Source: Cryptomeria japonica | Lineage: Eukaryota; Streptophyta; Pinopsida; Cupressales; Cupressaceae | Assembly: GCF_030272615.1 (NCBI RefSeq) | Contig: NC_081414.1 | Location: 51,799,136-51,863,135 of the forward strand | DNA: 64,000 nt | Direction of reading: 5' to 3' | Part shown: piece by piece, positions 1 to 13,909 of the stretch | Layout of the letters: every line of letters begins with the position of its first letter | How positions within the stretch are numbered: the first letter of the stretch is position 1 | Notes under the pieces: model-generated | Told to the model about the DNA's origin: nothing | Seen by the model: only the letters and a program-made list of their open reading frames with translations | Databases searched by the model: none | Translations under genes and position numbers: made by a program

Positions 1-3000
1 AATAGTGTGAGATGTGGTTTGTCAAGTCCTTGATCTTGATCTTACATACAATATACTTTTGGGATGACCATGGATACATGCAATGATAATAGTGCCTTCA
101 ACTTGCCATCATTGTATCAAGTTACCACACAATGGAATTGATGTCATAGTCCAAGGCAATTCAAATCCATACTTGTATTGTAACAACGTTTGACCAAGGC
201 TTGAAGCAATAGTCCCTGTAAATTGAGAAGATAACCCATCTTTAGCATACATTGATCCCGAATCATTAAAAGCTTCCACCTCAAAGAAAGTAGAGATCAA
301 AGGCAAGTTCAATGATAAAGGAATGAGAGAGTACAATTTCAATCAAACCATGTACCTGAGGTAACTAATGAACTCTCTTAAAAATTATGGTATACCACAC
401 CCATCAAAATAGATATCAATAATCATAAAATGGGATCCCATCACTGCCACAAAATGGGGTGAAATGGAAGAAGAAGATCTTTACAAGATTATCTACAAAG
501 AACCAAAGGAACATCCTTATCAAGACCACATTAGAATACCCATTGAAATTATGGAAAAGGATTTAAGTTATTGCAACAAATGGGATATGATGGAAAAGGT
601 CTCCTAGGGTTATAAAAGAGAGACATTGTGGAACCACTACAACCTGAGTTAGTACCAAAGAAACAAAGAACAAAGGGACTTGATTTTGTACCCTTGCAAT
701 TTCATGGTCTTGAATCCCTAGCAATGCTATAGATTGCTTCTCCTGCTTCCACCAAAGATAAAATTGAGAAAGACCATTTCTCAACAAACTCAAATGAATG
801 GGAATGGGGGTACGATAAATCATCAAGAAATTATGAGCTTGAAGAAACTTTTAGAGAACCTAGCGAACCTACAATAGAGGAAAGATTTGGAGAGTTATTC
901 AAAGTCGTTCAAGCATCATCAAATTGTACACCCCAAGATAAGAGAGATAGTAGTGAAGTATGGAAAAATAATTTTTGGAATCCTGAACCCTCTACATCTC
1001 AAGGTTCTAGGTCATTTTGATGAAAAGTGAGAACTCCCATTGCTGAGTGTCCTTCTAGTGATGTCTATTTAGCTTCCCTCATGACCAATATTGATGAGGA
1101 GAGTACCAATGATGATCTCGATGACTTCGTTGACATAAACGAAGACTCTTGTGTTTTTACCCTCACACTTGCCAGTTTTGAACATAACCATTTACTTTCC
1201 CTCATTCGCCCTCAACAAATAGATTGGGACCAACAAGGACCTCCACAATTTGATACATTCCAAAATGATGAGGCCATTATTGATTACCTTAGCATAAGAG
1301 ACGATCTCCCTCTTGGGGACCATAAAGAAGGATATATGATTGAACTCAATAGTGTGGCATAATTTGGAGATGGTTTAAAAACTTCCAATCGTAAAAATAT
1401 TAAAATAAAAACAAATGATGGGTCTTCTAGTGAAAATCACATCGTGACGCTTTTAGAACCCCATAAAGTAAAAATAAATGATGCATCTGATGGTGAAAAC
1501 TTCCATGAAGCACCAGAGGAGAGAAGGTATGACACCCTCCCCATAGCATCTTATCAGGAGAATTCATCTATGTTAATAGAAGAGACAATGAAAAAAATCT
1601 CGGGACAACCAAGGAAAAACATAATAAATATCTTGTGAAGTCATTAATAGAATAGGAGCGACCTAATTTCATTAAATTATTCACATATTAGAATATCGAT
1701 TTTTCATGGTCCTATGCAAACATGCTGAGATTGGATCTTGACCTTGCTATGCATCATTTAACAATAACACTAGGAGCGAAACCTGTCAAGCAAAAGTTGA
1801 GAAAGATGCATTCACATGTGGCAATATTAGTGAAAGATGAAATTGAGAAATTATTGGATGTTGGTTTCATCAGGACCATTGATTACCCTGAATGAATTTA
1901 CAACCTTGTACCAATGGGAAAACTAGATGGTCGTATTAAGATATGCACAAACTTCTGAGAAATTAACAAAGCTTATCCCAAAGATGACTTCTCATTGGAA
2001 AACATTAATTTAATTGTTGATCTCACAATTGGGCACATAATTTTGTAACTTATGGATGAATTATTTGAATACAATCAAATCATAGTAGAACCTGAAGATC
2101 AACACAAGACCGCTTTTACATTTCCTTGGGGTAATTTATGTTGGAACATCATGCCCTTTGGATTGAAGAACACATGTGCCACATATAAAAGAGCCATGAC
2201 AACCATTTTTCATGATATCATGCATGTTCTAATGGAACATTTTATGGATGACCTCTTGGGTAAGTTAATCACTGTATAAGATCATTTCAATGTCTTGGCT
2301 ATAGTGTTTGATTGTTTGGAAATATATAAAGTCAGATTGAATCCCAAGAAATGCATCTTTAGAGTGACCTTCAGGAAACTCCTAGGATACATAGTGTTGC
2401 AATGAGGCATTGAGGTATATCTAGCCAAAGTCAAAGCAATTTTAGAAATACCTCCTCCTAAGAACATCAGTCAACTGAGGTCTTTACAAAGAAAGCTCCA
2501 ATCAATCCGCAAATTTATATCTCAGCTCGTAGATAAGTGTCATTTGTTCCAACATTTGCTTCACAAGAATATCAAGTATAAGTAGGATGACAAGTGCCAA
2601 CAAGCTTTTCAATTACTTAAAGACTATCTCATGAATCCACCAGTGCTCATGCCACCAATTCAAGGAAAACCTTTGTTACTCTACATATTAGAAATAATGA
2701 CAACACGAGGGAACTTTTGGTACAACATGACCATGAAGGCAAAGAAAAAGATATCTACTACATCAGTCTCATGTTAGTAGGATGGGAGATTAATTACACT
2801 CCAATTGAGTGTGTGTATCTTGCCATAGTTTTTGCTTCATAGAAATTGTGACATTACATGCTAACTTATAAAATAAAGCTCATAGCAAAAATTTATCCAC
2901 TTAAATACTTAAGAATGAAACTCTTATAGGTAGACTAGATAAGTGGTTGATGATCATAAGTAAATTTGACATTGAATATGTTGACATAGAGGCCATCAAA

Positions 3001-4236
3001 AGACAAGTCATTGCAGATCAACTTGTAGATGCACCAATGATCAATGATTCTCCTCTCATATCAGAATTTCCAGATGAGTCCATCTTCACAATGACACAGT
3101 CAAAATTATGACAACTTTATTTTGATGGATCCTTTACACAACATGGAGTAGGAGCAAGCATAGTCTTCATCACACCTTAAGGATATTATATTCCTAAGTC
3201 TTATTGATTCTCTTTTCCTTACATAAATAATATTACATATTACAAGGCATTAACTACAGGTCTACGTATTACAGTATAGTGGAAGATCTAGGAAATTCAT
3301 GTTTTTGGTGACTCTCAACTTGTGTTCCATCAAACAAATGATGACTATCAAACCAAAAATGAGAAATTAATTCCTTAAAAGAAAATGATGGTGGACTTTA
3401 AGAAGTACTTCACAAAAATAGTCTTTGAGCAAATACCTAGAGATAACAATCGAGTTGTAGATGTCATGGCTACCATCAACTCTTTTTGATTTACATGCCA
3501 TAAAATACAACTTGATGTGAGTTCTTGGTAGATAATATTTTGGTGTCTTCATAGAAGATGAGATTCCTCCCTCTGAACTAATATGCATTATTGGTCTTGA
3601 TTCCCCTTGGTACAATGACATTTTCAGCTACCTTCATGATAATATCCTTCCTCCTAGCCTTTCCAACAACCAACATTATACCTTCATCTGACAAACCCCC
3701 CACTATGTCATTATTACTAACAAACTTTACTCATGGCATCTCGATGGTACTCTTCTTATATGTTTAGAGAGCGAGGAAGTTAAAATTGCATTGCATGAAG
3801 TCCATGAAAGTATATGTGGGTCTCACTCTAGTTGTCCAACCTTAGCCAAGAAGCTTATGAGGACTGGTTACTACTGGCCCATGAATGGAAAAGGATGCAT
3901 ATCAGTTTGTCAGAATATGCAAGTAGTGTTAGAGTCATGGAGACCTAATACATGCACCAACACAAGAACTTCAACTAGTCACCACACCATGACCCTTGTG
4001 TTAGTGGGGACATGACCTCATGGGAAAGATTCACCCTCCCTCATCCAACAACCATAAATTCATCATCATAGCCACTGAGTATTTCACAAAGCGGATTGAG
4101 GCCATCCCTCTCGCACATATCACCGGTAAGAAAATTACAACCTTTATCCTTAATTACATCATTTGCAAATATGATGTTCCCCTTTCCATCATCACAGATA
4201 ATGGACACCCTTTCAAAAATGAGGATGCTTGTGAGA
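1..4236 (+). pseudogene. G0: decayed Ty3/gypsy Tat-like pol, truncated at both ends
   Basis: This is the polyprotein of an old gypsy retrotransposon, broken by many stops and frameshifts. The window opens in the end of the aspartic protease (an LLG-PWIH motif near 45-90). A G-patch-like motif (KLLQQMGYDGKG) lies at 565-600. The linker at 1027-1640 matches that of G1 at 26.99-27.35 kb (FQNDE, IELNS). Reverse transcriptase spans about 1700-2400, with PFGLKN near 2155 and FMDD in place of YVDD near 2241. A first, degenerate RNase H lies near 2580-2900 and an archaeal-type RNase H near 3116-3480 (LYFDGS, FGDSQLV). The integrase zinc-binding region is at 3780-3960 and the core at 4020-4236, ending after the second Asp (ITDNG) where another insertion starts. 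A second RNase H is the mark of the Tat lineage. The family is clear; exact domain edges are not. Confidence 0.85.
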
Positions 4237-4239
4237 TTT

Positions 4240-6403
4240 TGTTGGCATTGTGTTGTCAATGATGTCAACCAGTATGGGATGACTACCAGTATGAGAGATG
4301 TATGTGCAAAACTATCATGGAGGAGTACAGGTTGAGATATCTTTGATATCACCTAGTGTTGCAAACACCGGTAAGGTAAAGAAGAGAATGTCATTCAGAG
4401 AAATGACCACTGGTGTTAGAGGTACACAAGTTAGAACCCAACTTGTCTGAATGAAAGGGCAAGGTTACCGGTACAGTGTATCACCGGTAAGGAAAGGATG
4501 TCAACTGGTAAGTGATGTGTTGACATGGAGAAAACAAATCAACTAAGTGAGTGGTTGTCAACTGGCAAGATTATGACTAGTGAACAAGTAGGATGAGAAA
4601 ATACTTGGATGTTGTTTGTGATGAAGAGGTAGAATGTTACCTAAATCACATCAACACCAAAGGAGAAGAATGTATAGGTCACCAGTGTATTGTAAGGCTG
4701 TAGACCAGCATGAATCCCATTGGATGAAGATGCAGTCACCATGTGATGAGATGACTGACAATGAATGTGCCCACACCGATTCGCATGTGCCTATTTGAAG
4801 ATGTGCTGCACAAATAGGGAAGCCACATGAGTACATTACGGGATGCAATTGACAAGGTGTCACTTCATCGGTAAGTGGAGCTTATCTCCTATTATGCATA
4901 ATATGCATTATAGCTTTGTAAGATAAGGTAAATAAGGCAAAGGCAAGTGTTTGAAGGCTCACATCAGATCTACTAGTGAATAAAAGGAATTCCTCAAGTG
5001 TAAGAAATCAGGGATATGCACTGGACTAGTTGAGAAGGCATGTTGAGATTCTGGTACATATGAAGAGTGATGAGTTTGTCACTTTGACAAACTAGTTGAG
5101 ATATGATCTGGGCTGATCAGGAAGAATGCAAGGTTGAGCAGATGCAGATAAAGGAGAATGGCTTGATTAAAGATGGAGTCTATTGAGGGTTGATGACATG
5201 GTGTCATCATGAGGTTTTACTGGTATGAATGTTCATTGGTTGGTAATATTGACAAGGTTCAGATGAAGAAGACTCCCCTTCTAATGAATATGTGCATAAG
5301 GCAAGTTAGCAAGAGTGTCGACCAATTGAGTAGTTCATCAGAAGAGAAGCATAGTGCAAGGTTGATGACATACCAATTTGAGGGTTTAACCGATAGGGTT
5401 AGTATACCGATAGATGAATTTGGTAATGGAGTTGGTCGGTGATTCAATCCATACCAACACAAAAAACCTAGCAGAGGTGGATGCCGACATGGATGCCATG
5501 AAGAGATGAGGTGGCAAGAAGGCAAAGGTCAGTGGAGTGCCATGTAGAGATAGGTGTTTCTATAGATATGCATTTAATATGGATCTCATGATTTGGGGAT
5601 CGAATCAGAAGAGTGCAGCTCGAAGAAGAATGAGTGATAGAGACAAATCAGAGAGTTGTTGATGCTTGGGTCTAAGCAAGAAGATCATATTCTGAGAAGA
5701 CCTCAAGAAGGAAACAGCAGAAACATTAATGGCATTTTGATAGAGGCAGGTCAAGTGACGAGATCATGGTTGCTAAGATTAGAAGACGTGTATTGGAAGG
5801 AGCGTTAATGGTGGAGATGTACAGTTGGTTGTCTGGGAGATCAGATCGGACAAGATCTGATTGGATTTGGTTTGCCTCGAAGATGATGAGGAAACCCTAA
5901 CTGTCTGAGATTTGAATTGGCTTTTGGCGGTAAAACCAGGCTATAAATATGCAAGCTAAAGATATTGTTAAGTGTTACTCAACAGAAGAAGATAGTGCTA
6001 CTGCAAAGTGATTGAATGTTACTTCTGCATGTAAGAGAAAATCAGTCAAGTACTCAATGAGTATCTGAGAAGAGACTGAGTGTGAGGGAGAACCAAGTTG
6101 AAGTGTTCAACCGGTAGTAGTGCAAAACTGATAGTGTCCATACTAGCAGAGCAGAAGTGAAGGGAGATGAAGAGAAGGTAGACATAGCACTGACAGAGCA
6201 TAGTACCGGTAAAGTGCAGAGTAGAGAGGAGGAGATCCAACTGACCAAAATAGAGGAGAGGTGAGCCAGTAGAGTTTACTGGCAAGCAAAGCAGCAGACG
6301 AGAGCAACAAAAAGAGCGGTGTACTGGTATAGTAGAGAAGGTGTCTCACCGACAAAGAGAGGTATATGAGATGGTTACAAGATTCACTTGTAACAGTAGT
6401 ACT
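4240..6403 (+). mobile_element. C0: copia-type LTR-like segment interrupting G0
   Basis: G0 integrase homology stops at 4239 and the new sequence starts TGTTGGCATTGTG, very like the LTR start of C2 (TGTTGGCATTATG at 44638), including a following TTGTCAATGATGTCAA-like stretch. No ORF of note follows. The segment is rich in ACCGGTAA-type words, as are the copia LTRs farther right, and has a TATA-box-like site at 5942. It ends where the G1 LTR begins. I read it as a long copia LTR, solo or truncated. No matching target duplication was found at the right end, so its full extent is uncertain. A second TGTTG start at 4357 was considered as an alternative. Confidence 0.45.
5942..5949 (+). promoter_or_regulatory. 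TATA-box-like site in C0
   Basis: The sequence CTATAAATATGCAAG is the best TATA match in the segment. It sits about 1.7 kb into the LTR-like segment, where a U3/R promoter would be expected. This rests on sequence match only. Confidence 0.35.
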
Positions 6404-7691
6404 TGTAGTCACATAAATCTGTCCATTTTAATTAAATGAATATTTATTATTTATTTGATTAAAATCTACTAGCCACCAGTTAATTAAATTAATATTTAAT
6501 TAATTCATCTTCAAACATTCTCCTATTAATTAAATAAATTATTCCATTTATTTTAATTAATTCATTAAACCAAATTCACAATCAATTAAATGAATAAATT
6601 TTATTTATTCAATTTAATCCTCTTTCCTCTTTTAAATAAATTAAATAAAACATTTATTTAAATCATAAATCCCCGCCACTTGCATTTTCCTACATCTCGC
6701 ACTTGGCTCCTAAATCCCCTTCCTAAATTCTTCTAGAACCTATCTAATCCTAATCAATTAACCTAATCCATCCCCTAATTTTTGTCACATTCCTAAGCAA
6801 CTTGGAGTCACTTCTCAAAGACTTCAAAGTCTTTGAAAAACATTTAATGCTTTGTGTGTTCAACAATTTAACCTCTAAAAGTCTTCTAGACCACTTATGG
6901 CTCTTACATGACCATTTATGGTTAATCCCTAACTCAACCCTCATATGACTCATGTGTCTCCTCAAGCATTTATTACTTTGACCATGGTTATCCCTTTTAC
7001 CTTTGCACAAGAGTTTATCCATTGGATAAAAGCTTTATTCTTTGAATAAAGAATTTATTCACTCAACCCAACCTTGACCTTAACTCCCAAGTTAACCTTC
7101 AGGTCATATCAAGCATTTAATGCTTATTCCCTCTCCTCTCAACCTATCTCATATTGACACTTGTCATCCTGGGATTGGGTTGAAAGCCATCACATGGATT
7201 GAATATCATTCAATCCTAACCCTTGTTGAGATTACTCAATCTCAACCATCCATTGCTCCATTTTCCCTATAAATAGAGCTCATTTCTTCATAATCCAGAT
7301 CTTGAAAACTTGTATGTATCTAAGTTATAGAGAATTTTAGAGAGCATTTAGCATATCTTAATCATATTCACTCTTTTGGTTAAAATTAACAATTAGCATT
7401 TAGATAACTCATCCTAATTTGGTTATTAAGCTTGCATTTGCATACTTTTCATAATCATCTACAATCTTTAACCTCCATAAGCATCCATAGTGCAAAAAGC
7501 TGCTGAGAGCTACACTAATTTGGAACTTGGAGAGGAGAGGAACAAGGGAGAAGGAGCTAAGAGCATGGTAGAAGGCATTTGGAGATGTCTTCTTGCATTT
7601 ATATTCATAGTTAAATGCTTTACTTTGTTTTTAGTTTTTGGTTGATTAACACAAACGTTTGCCTTTGTTTCTTTATTTTGTGTGTTATACA
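6404..7691 (+). repeat. 5' LTR of G1
   Basis: It starts TGTAGTCACATAAATC and ends TTATACA. It is about 1288 bp and aligns along its length with 60646-61962. It lacks 29 bp that the 3' copy has near 61877-61906. AT-rich U3-like first 250 bp (ATTAAATGAATATTTA words) is followed by a TATA box at 7268. A tRNA-type primer site abuts its right end, which fixes it as the 5' LTR. Confidence 0.85.
7268..7275 (+). promoter_or_regulatory. TATA box of the G1 5' LTR
   Basis: CCCTATAAATAGAGCTC is a canonical plant TATA context and lies about two thirds into the LTR. The 3' LTR has TACAAATA at the same place (61510), so the motif has decayed there. Confidence 0.6.
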
Positions 7692-7710
7692 CCGTGAACC
7701 CGACGTGAAT
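7692..7710 (+). other. Primer-binding site of G1 (tRNA-Trp type)
   Basis: CCGTGAACCCGACGTGAAT directly follows the LTR. It matches TGGTGAACCCGACGTGAAT, the complement of the 3' end of plant tRNA-Trp as I recall it, except for the first two bases. The same site is perfect in A2 (35110-35128). The usual 3-nt spacer seen in A elements is missing here, so the junction has probably decayed. Confidence 0.65.
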
Positions 7711-7790
7711 CTAACAACCAACAACATTTTTATTTTTGCAAAACTAATTATTTGACAATTTAGCTTGACACATAGGTAAAACTAAATCCC

Positions 7791-10700
7791 GTCTACTTGC
7801 TTTCAATTGTGTGTGCACTTGTAGGTGAGATCCACAACTATTTGGAGAGGAAAGAAGAACAATGGAGCCGCATGGAAGAAGCATTCAAATCGTCATTCGG
7901 TTTGTCATCGATCGTTGTTTTGTTCGATCTTGTCATTTTGCGATCGATTTGTCATCGATCGTGGTCATTTCCAATCTTGCCATTTTGCAATCTATTTTGT
8001 CATCGATTCTTGTCCTCTTGTCAATCTTGTCATTTTGTGATCTATTTTGTCATCGATCCTTGTCCTTGTCAATTTCTTCAATTTTGCGATCGATTTGTCA
8101 TCAATCATCATCGTCTTCTCAATCATGTCAATTTGGATCAATTAGTCATTGTTCCTCGTCAATTGGCGCCTTTCAATTTGGTCTCCTTATCAATCTCGGT
8201 TAGTTTGTTAATCAATTGAATCATTTATTGCATTGATCATTTATCAAGTCAAAATCATGATCATGATCGAATCGACATCAAATCAATCTTCAATCACGAC
8301 TTAATTGTCATTCTTGCATTGCTAACTTATCTTCTAAGGTTTCATGATTTATCATTTAACCTAATGTGTCATTTCTTCCTCTAGGATTAATAATTATTTA
8401 TTTATCCTAAGTATTCTCATTACAATTAAATATTCATTTAATTGGCTAATTATTCCTCTTTGGTGAATTAATTAATAAATCACAAATTATTAATTAATTT
8501 ACCTAATTTCTTAATTCCTAATTTCCTAATTTCTTAATTTTTCTAATTCCTAATTTCAATTTCTTCCTATTTCTCTCCTAAATTCATGGAAATGACATGA
8601 CAATTTGTCATAAATTTGTCATAATTGACAATCAATCAATTTTGACACAGAAGTTGTCATAATTTGTCATAAATTGACAATCAACAAATTTTGCATAGAA
8701 GGTGCATAATTTGTCATAAATTTGTCATAATTGACATAATTGATTTGCAATTTCCATTTGAATTGAATCATGCTAATCTTGTCTTTTCTCCAATTTATCT
8801 ATAAATTGGATGAATTTCTTCAATCAATCCCCTAATCCTTAATCAGACTATCGAATTTACGCTTCTAGTACTCTTGATCAAAAATCCTGTCTACTTGCTT
8901 TCAATTGTGTGTGCACTTGTAGGTGAGATCCACAACTGTTTGGAGAGGAAAGAAGAACAATGGAGCCACATGGAAGGAGCATTCAAATCATCATTCGGTT
9001 TGTCATCGATCGTTGTCTTGTTCGATCTTGTCATTTTGCGATCGATTTGTCATCGATCGTGGTCATTTCCAATCTTGTCATTTTGCAATCTATTTTGTCA
9101 TCGATTCTTGTCCTCTTGTCAATCTTGTCATTTTGCGATCTATTTTGTCATCGATCCTTGTCCTTGTCAATTTCTTCAATTTTGCGATCGATTTGTCATC
9201 AATCATCGTCGTCTTCTCAATCATGTCAACTTGGATCAATTAGTCATTGTTCCTCGTCAATTGGCGCCTTTCAATTTGGTCTCCTTATCAATCTCGGTTA
9301 GTTTGTTAATCAATTGAATCATTTATTGCATTGATCATTTATCAAGTCAAAATCATGATCATGATCGAATCGACATCAAATCAATCTTCAATCACGACTT
9401 AATTGTCATTCTTGCATTGCTAACTTATCTTCTAAGGTTTCATGATTTATCATTTAACCTAATGTGTCATTTCTTCCTCTAGGATTAATAATTATTTATT
9501 TATCCTAAGTCTTCTCATTACAATTAAATATTCATTTAATTGGCTAATTATTCCTCTTTGGTGAATTAATTAATAAATCACAAATTATTAATTAATTTAC
9601 CTAATTTCTTAATTCCTAATTTCCTAATTTCTTAATTTTTCTAATTCCTAATTTCAATTTCCTCCTATTTCTCTCCTAACTTCATGGAAATGACATGACA
9701 ATTTGTCATAAATTTGTCATAATTGACAATCAATCAATTTTGACACAGAAGTTGTCATAATTTGTCATAAATTGACAATCAACAAATTTTGCATAGAAGG
9801 TGCATAATTTGTCATAAATTTGTCATAATTGACATAATTGATTTGCAATTTCCATTTGAATTGAATCATGCTAATCTTGTCTTTTCTCCAATTTATCTAT
9901 AAATTGGATGAATTTCTTCAATCAATCCCCTAATCCTTAATCAGACTATCGAATTTATGCTTCTAGTACTCTTGATCAGAAATCCCGTCTACTTGCTTTC
10001 AATTGTGTGTGCACTTGTAGGTGAGATCCACAACTATTTGGAGAGGAAAGAAGAACAATGGAGCCGCATGGAAGAAGCATTCAAATCGTCATTCGGTTTG
10101 TCATCGATCGTTGTCTTGTTCGATCTTGTCATTTTGCGATCGATTTGTCATCAATCGTGGTCATTTCCAATCTTGTCATTTTGCAATCTATTTTGTCATC
10201 GATTCCTGTCCTCTTGTCAATCTTGTCATTTTGCGATCTATTTTGTCATCGATCCTTGTCCTTGTCAATTTCTTCAATTTTGTGATCGATTTGTCATCAA
10301 TCATCGTCGTGTTCTCAATCATGTCAATTTGGATCAATTAGTCATTGTTCCTCGTCAATTGGTGCCTTTCAATTTGGTCTCCTTATCAATCTCGGTTAGT
10401 TTGTTAATCAATTGAACCATTTATTGCATTGATCATTTATCAAGTCAAAATCATGATCATGATCGAATCGACATCAAATCAATCTTCAATCACGACTTAA
10501 TTGTCATTCTTGCATTGCTAACTTATCTTCTAAGGTTTCATGATTTATCATTTAACCTAATGTGTCATTTCTTCCTCTAGGATTAATAATTATTTATTTA
10601 TCCTAAGTCTTCTCATTACAATTAAATATTCATTTAATTGGCTAATTATTCCTCTTTGGTGAATTAATTAATAAATCACAAATTATTAATTAATTTACCT

Positions 10701-13126
10701 AATTTCTTAATTCCTAATTTCCTAATTTCTTAATTTTTCTAATTCCTAATTTCAATTTCCTCCTATTTCTCTCCTAAATTCATGGAAATGACATGACAAT
10801 TTGTCATAATTGACAATCAATCAATTTTGACACAGAAGTTGTCATAATTTGTCATAAATTGACAATCAACAAATTTTGCATAGAAGGTGCATAATTTGTC
10901 ATAATTGACATAATTGATTTGCAATTTCCATTTGAATTGAATCATGCTAATCTTGTCTTTTCTCCAATTTATCTATAAATTGGATGAATTTCTTGAATCA
11001 ATCCCCTAATCCTTAATCAGACTATCGAATTTATGCTTCTAGTACTCTTGATCAGAAATCCCGTCTACTTGCTTTCAATTGTGTGTGCACTTGTAGGTGA
11101 GATCCACAACTATTTGGAGAGGAAAGAAATACAATGGAGCCGCATGGAAGAAGCATTCAAATCGTCATTCGGTTTGTCATCGATCGTTGTCTTGTTCGAT
11201 CTTGTCATTTTGCGATCGATTTGTCATCGATCATGGTCATTTCCAATCTTGTCATTTTGCAATCTATTTTGTCATCGATTCTTGTCCTCTTGTCAATCTT
11301 GTCATTTTGCGATCTATTTTGTCATCGATCCTTGTCCTTGTCAATTTCTTCAATTGTGCGATCGATTTGTCATCAATCATCGTCGTCTTCTCAATCATGT
11401 CAATTTGGATCAATTAGTCATTGTTCCTCGTCAATTGGCGCCTTTCAATTTGGTCTCCTTATCAATCTCGGTTAGTTTGTTAATCAATTGAACCATTTAT
11501 TGCATTGATCATTTATCAAGTCAAAATCATGATCATGATCGAATCGACATCAAATCAATCTTCAATCACGACTTAATTGTCATTCTTGCATTGCTAACTT
11601 ATCTTCTAAGGTTTCATGATTTATCATTTAACCTAATGTGTCATTTCTTCCTCTAGGATTAATAATTATTTATTTATCCTAAGTCTTCTCATTACAATTA
11701 AATATTCATTTAATTGGCTAATTATTCCTCTTTGGTGAATTAATTAATAAATCACAAATTATTAATTAATTTACCTAATTTCTTAATTCCTAATTTCCTA
11801 ATTTCTTAATTTTTCTAATTCCTAATTTCAATTTCCTCCTATTTCTCTCCTAAATTCATGGAAATGACATGACAATTTGTCATAAATTTGTCATAATTGA
11901 CAGTCAATCAATTTTGACACAGAAGTTGTCATAATTTGTCATAAATTGACAATCAACAAATTTTGCATAGAAGGTGCATAATTTGTCATAATTGACATAA
12001 TTGATTTGCAATTTCCATTTGAATTGAATCATGCTAATCTTGTCTTTTCTCCAATTTATCTATAAATTGGATGAATTTCTTCAATCAATCCCCTAATCCT
12101 TAATCAGACTATCGAATTTACGCTTCTAGTACTCTTGATCAGAAATCCCGTCTACTTGCTTTCAATTGTGTGTGCACTTGTAGGTGAGATCCACAACTAT
12201 TTGGAGAGGAAAGAAGAACAATGGAGCCGCATGGAAGAAGCATTCAAATCGTCATTCGGTTTGTCATCGATCGTTGTCTTGTTCGATCTTGTCATTTTGC
12301 GATCGATTTGTCATCAATCGTGGTCATTTCCAATCTTGTCATTTTGCAATCTATTTTGTCATCGATTCTTGTCCTCTTGTCAATCTTGTCATTTTGCGAT
12401 CTATTTTGTCATCGATCCTTGTCCTTGTCAATTTCTTCAATTTTGTGATCGATTTGTCATCAATCATCGTCGTGTTCTCAATCATGTCAATTTGGATCAA
12501 TTAGTCATTGTTCCTCGTCAATTGGTGCCTTTCAATTTGGTCTCCTTATCAATCTCGGTTAGTTTGTTAATCAATTGAACCATTTATTGCATTGATCATT
12601 TATCAAGTCAAAATCATGATCATGATCGAATCGACATCAAATCAATCTTCAATCACGACTTAATTGTCATTCTTGCATTGCTAACTTATCTTCTAAGGTT
12701 TCATGATTTATCATTTAACCTAATGTGTCATTTCTTCCTCTAGGATTAATAATTATTTATTTATCCTAAGTCTTCTCATTACAATTAAATATTCATTTAA
12801 TTGGCTAATTATTCCTCTTTGGTGAATTAATTAATAAATCACAAATTATTAATTAATTTACCTAATTTCTTAATTCCTAATTTCCTAATTTCTTAATTTT
12901 TCTAATTCCTAATTTCAATTTCCTCCTATTTCTCTCCTAAATTCATGGAAATGACATGACAATTTGTCATAAATTTGTCATAATTGACAATCAATCAATT
13001 TTGACACAAAAGTTGTCATAATTTGTCATAAATTGACAATCAACAAATTTTGCATAGAAGGTGCATAATTTGTCATAAATTTGTCATAATTGACATAATT
13101 GATTTGCAATTTCCATTTGAATTGAA
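7791..13126 (+). repeat. Tandem array of ~1.09-kb units, left part
   Basis: Units start at the word GTCTACTTGCTTTCAATTG at 7791, 8889, 9987, 11063 and 12150 (spacing 1098, 1098, 1076, 1087). The last unit is cut at 13126 by A0. Units are nearly identical and differ mostly by small indels in a TTTGTCATAA tract. Each unit has a 5' third rich in TTGTCATCGATC words, an AT-rich middle (TTAATTCCTAATTTC repeats) and a 3' part with inverted TGTCATAATTGACA words. Overlapping open frames in the 5' third of every unit follow from a lack of stop trinucleotides in this simple sequence; I do not call them genes. The array lies just after the G1 primer site, where leader and gag would be expected. Confidence 0.93.
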
Positions 13127-13909
13127 ACACACTCTTTTTTTTTTTTTTTCTTTTTTTTTTTTCTTTTTAATGAAAATGAAATGAAAACACACTAAATCTA
13201 GATCTAGATCTAACAAATGCAATGCAAGAAGAAGCAATGATAGATTCACTTCAGGTTCACCAAAATGTGTGAGGGAAAAAGCGAGACTAGGTTATCATGT
13301 CCTAATCCTACCTCTTGTCACACATTACGGAATACGAAAGAGCCTAGAGGTATCACACAATTGGCTACTTCTTTTTGTGAAAGAGAGAGCCACGGGCTAC
13401 CTATTAGGGTTTCTATTCCTTTGTTGTAATTGAAAGGTAAGATTATGCAAGTCCAATTCCTAACCCTAAAATGCAAGTGTGAACTAATAACAAGATTGCA
13501 GAATTGAACTTAAACAATGGAAAGCTGTAAATGCAAAGATAAGACAAGAATGCAAATGCGTACCCAGAGTCAAAATCTGAGTGGAAATGTTCGGGATGGG
13601 GGCGCGGGTGCCACTGTCCTGATTCTGCACCTTAATTTGCACCTGAAACCGCTGTTTTGCACTCTGGAAAACTGTCTGAAATGCTATCTGTCAGGAGGAC
13701 CAGGGCGCCCAGCGCCTCTGTCCCAGGGACCAGGGCACCCAGCACTCCTGTCCTGACAGGACCAGGGCACCCCATGCCCCTGTCCTGGTATTCTGCTCTG
13801 CAATTTGGTGTGGGGTGCTGTCTCGACCTGCTTTTTCCAAATCTGCAACCTGCAGCGTCGTCCGAGTCTCGAAACCTGCACTTATATCTGAAAAAGGTGT
13901 TTGGGCGGC
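13127..13909 (-). mobile_element. A0, left fragment: LTR 3' part, PBS and start of internal region
   Basis: This is the reverse complement of the 3' part of the A1 LTR plus its primer site and first internal bases. 13266-13909 is the 3' 644 bp of an LTR, 13244-13262 its primer site, and 13127-13243 the leader with its poly-purine run (seen here as poly-T near 13135-13168). Joined with 22588-23602 the LTR is 644+1015 = 1659 bp, exactly the length of each A1 LTR. The rest of A0 (body and 3' LTR) is gone: at about 13126 the sequence passes straight into a tandem unit, with a short shared GAA at the junction. Confidence 0.9.
13244..13262 (-). other. Primer-binding site of A0
   Basis: On the minus strand this reads TGGTGAACCTGAAGTGAAT, the tRNA-Trp-type site with two changes, three bases from the LTR end. 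It fixes the minus orientation of A0. Confidence 0.65.

Noticed and set aside
7797-12578. Repeated 100-150 aa open frames, up to three overlapping per tandem unit
   Set aside because: All three forward frames are open because the TTGTCATCGATC-type simple sequence lacks stop trinucleotides. The frames lie in noncoding repeats and show no protein-like conservation over nucleotide identity.
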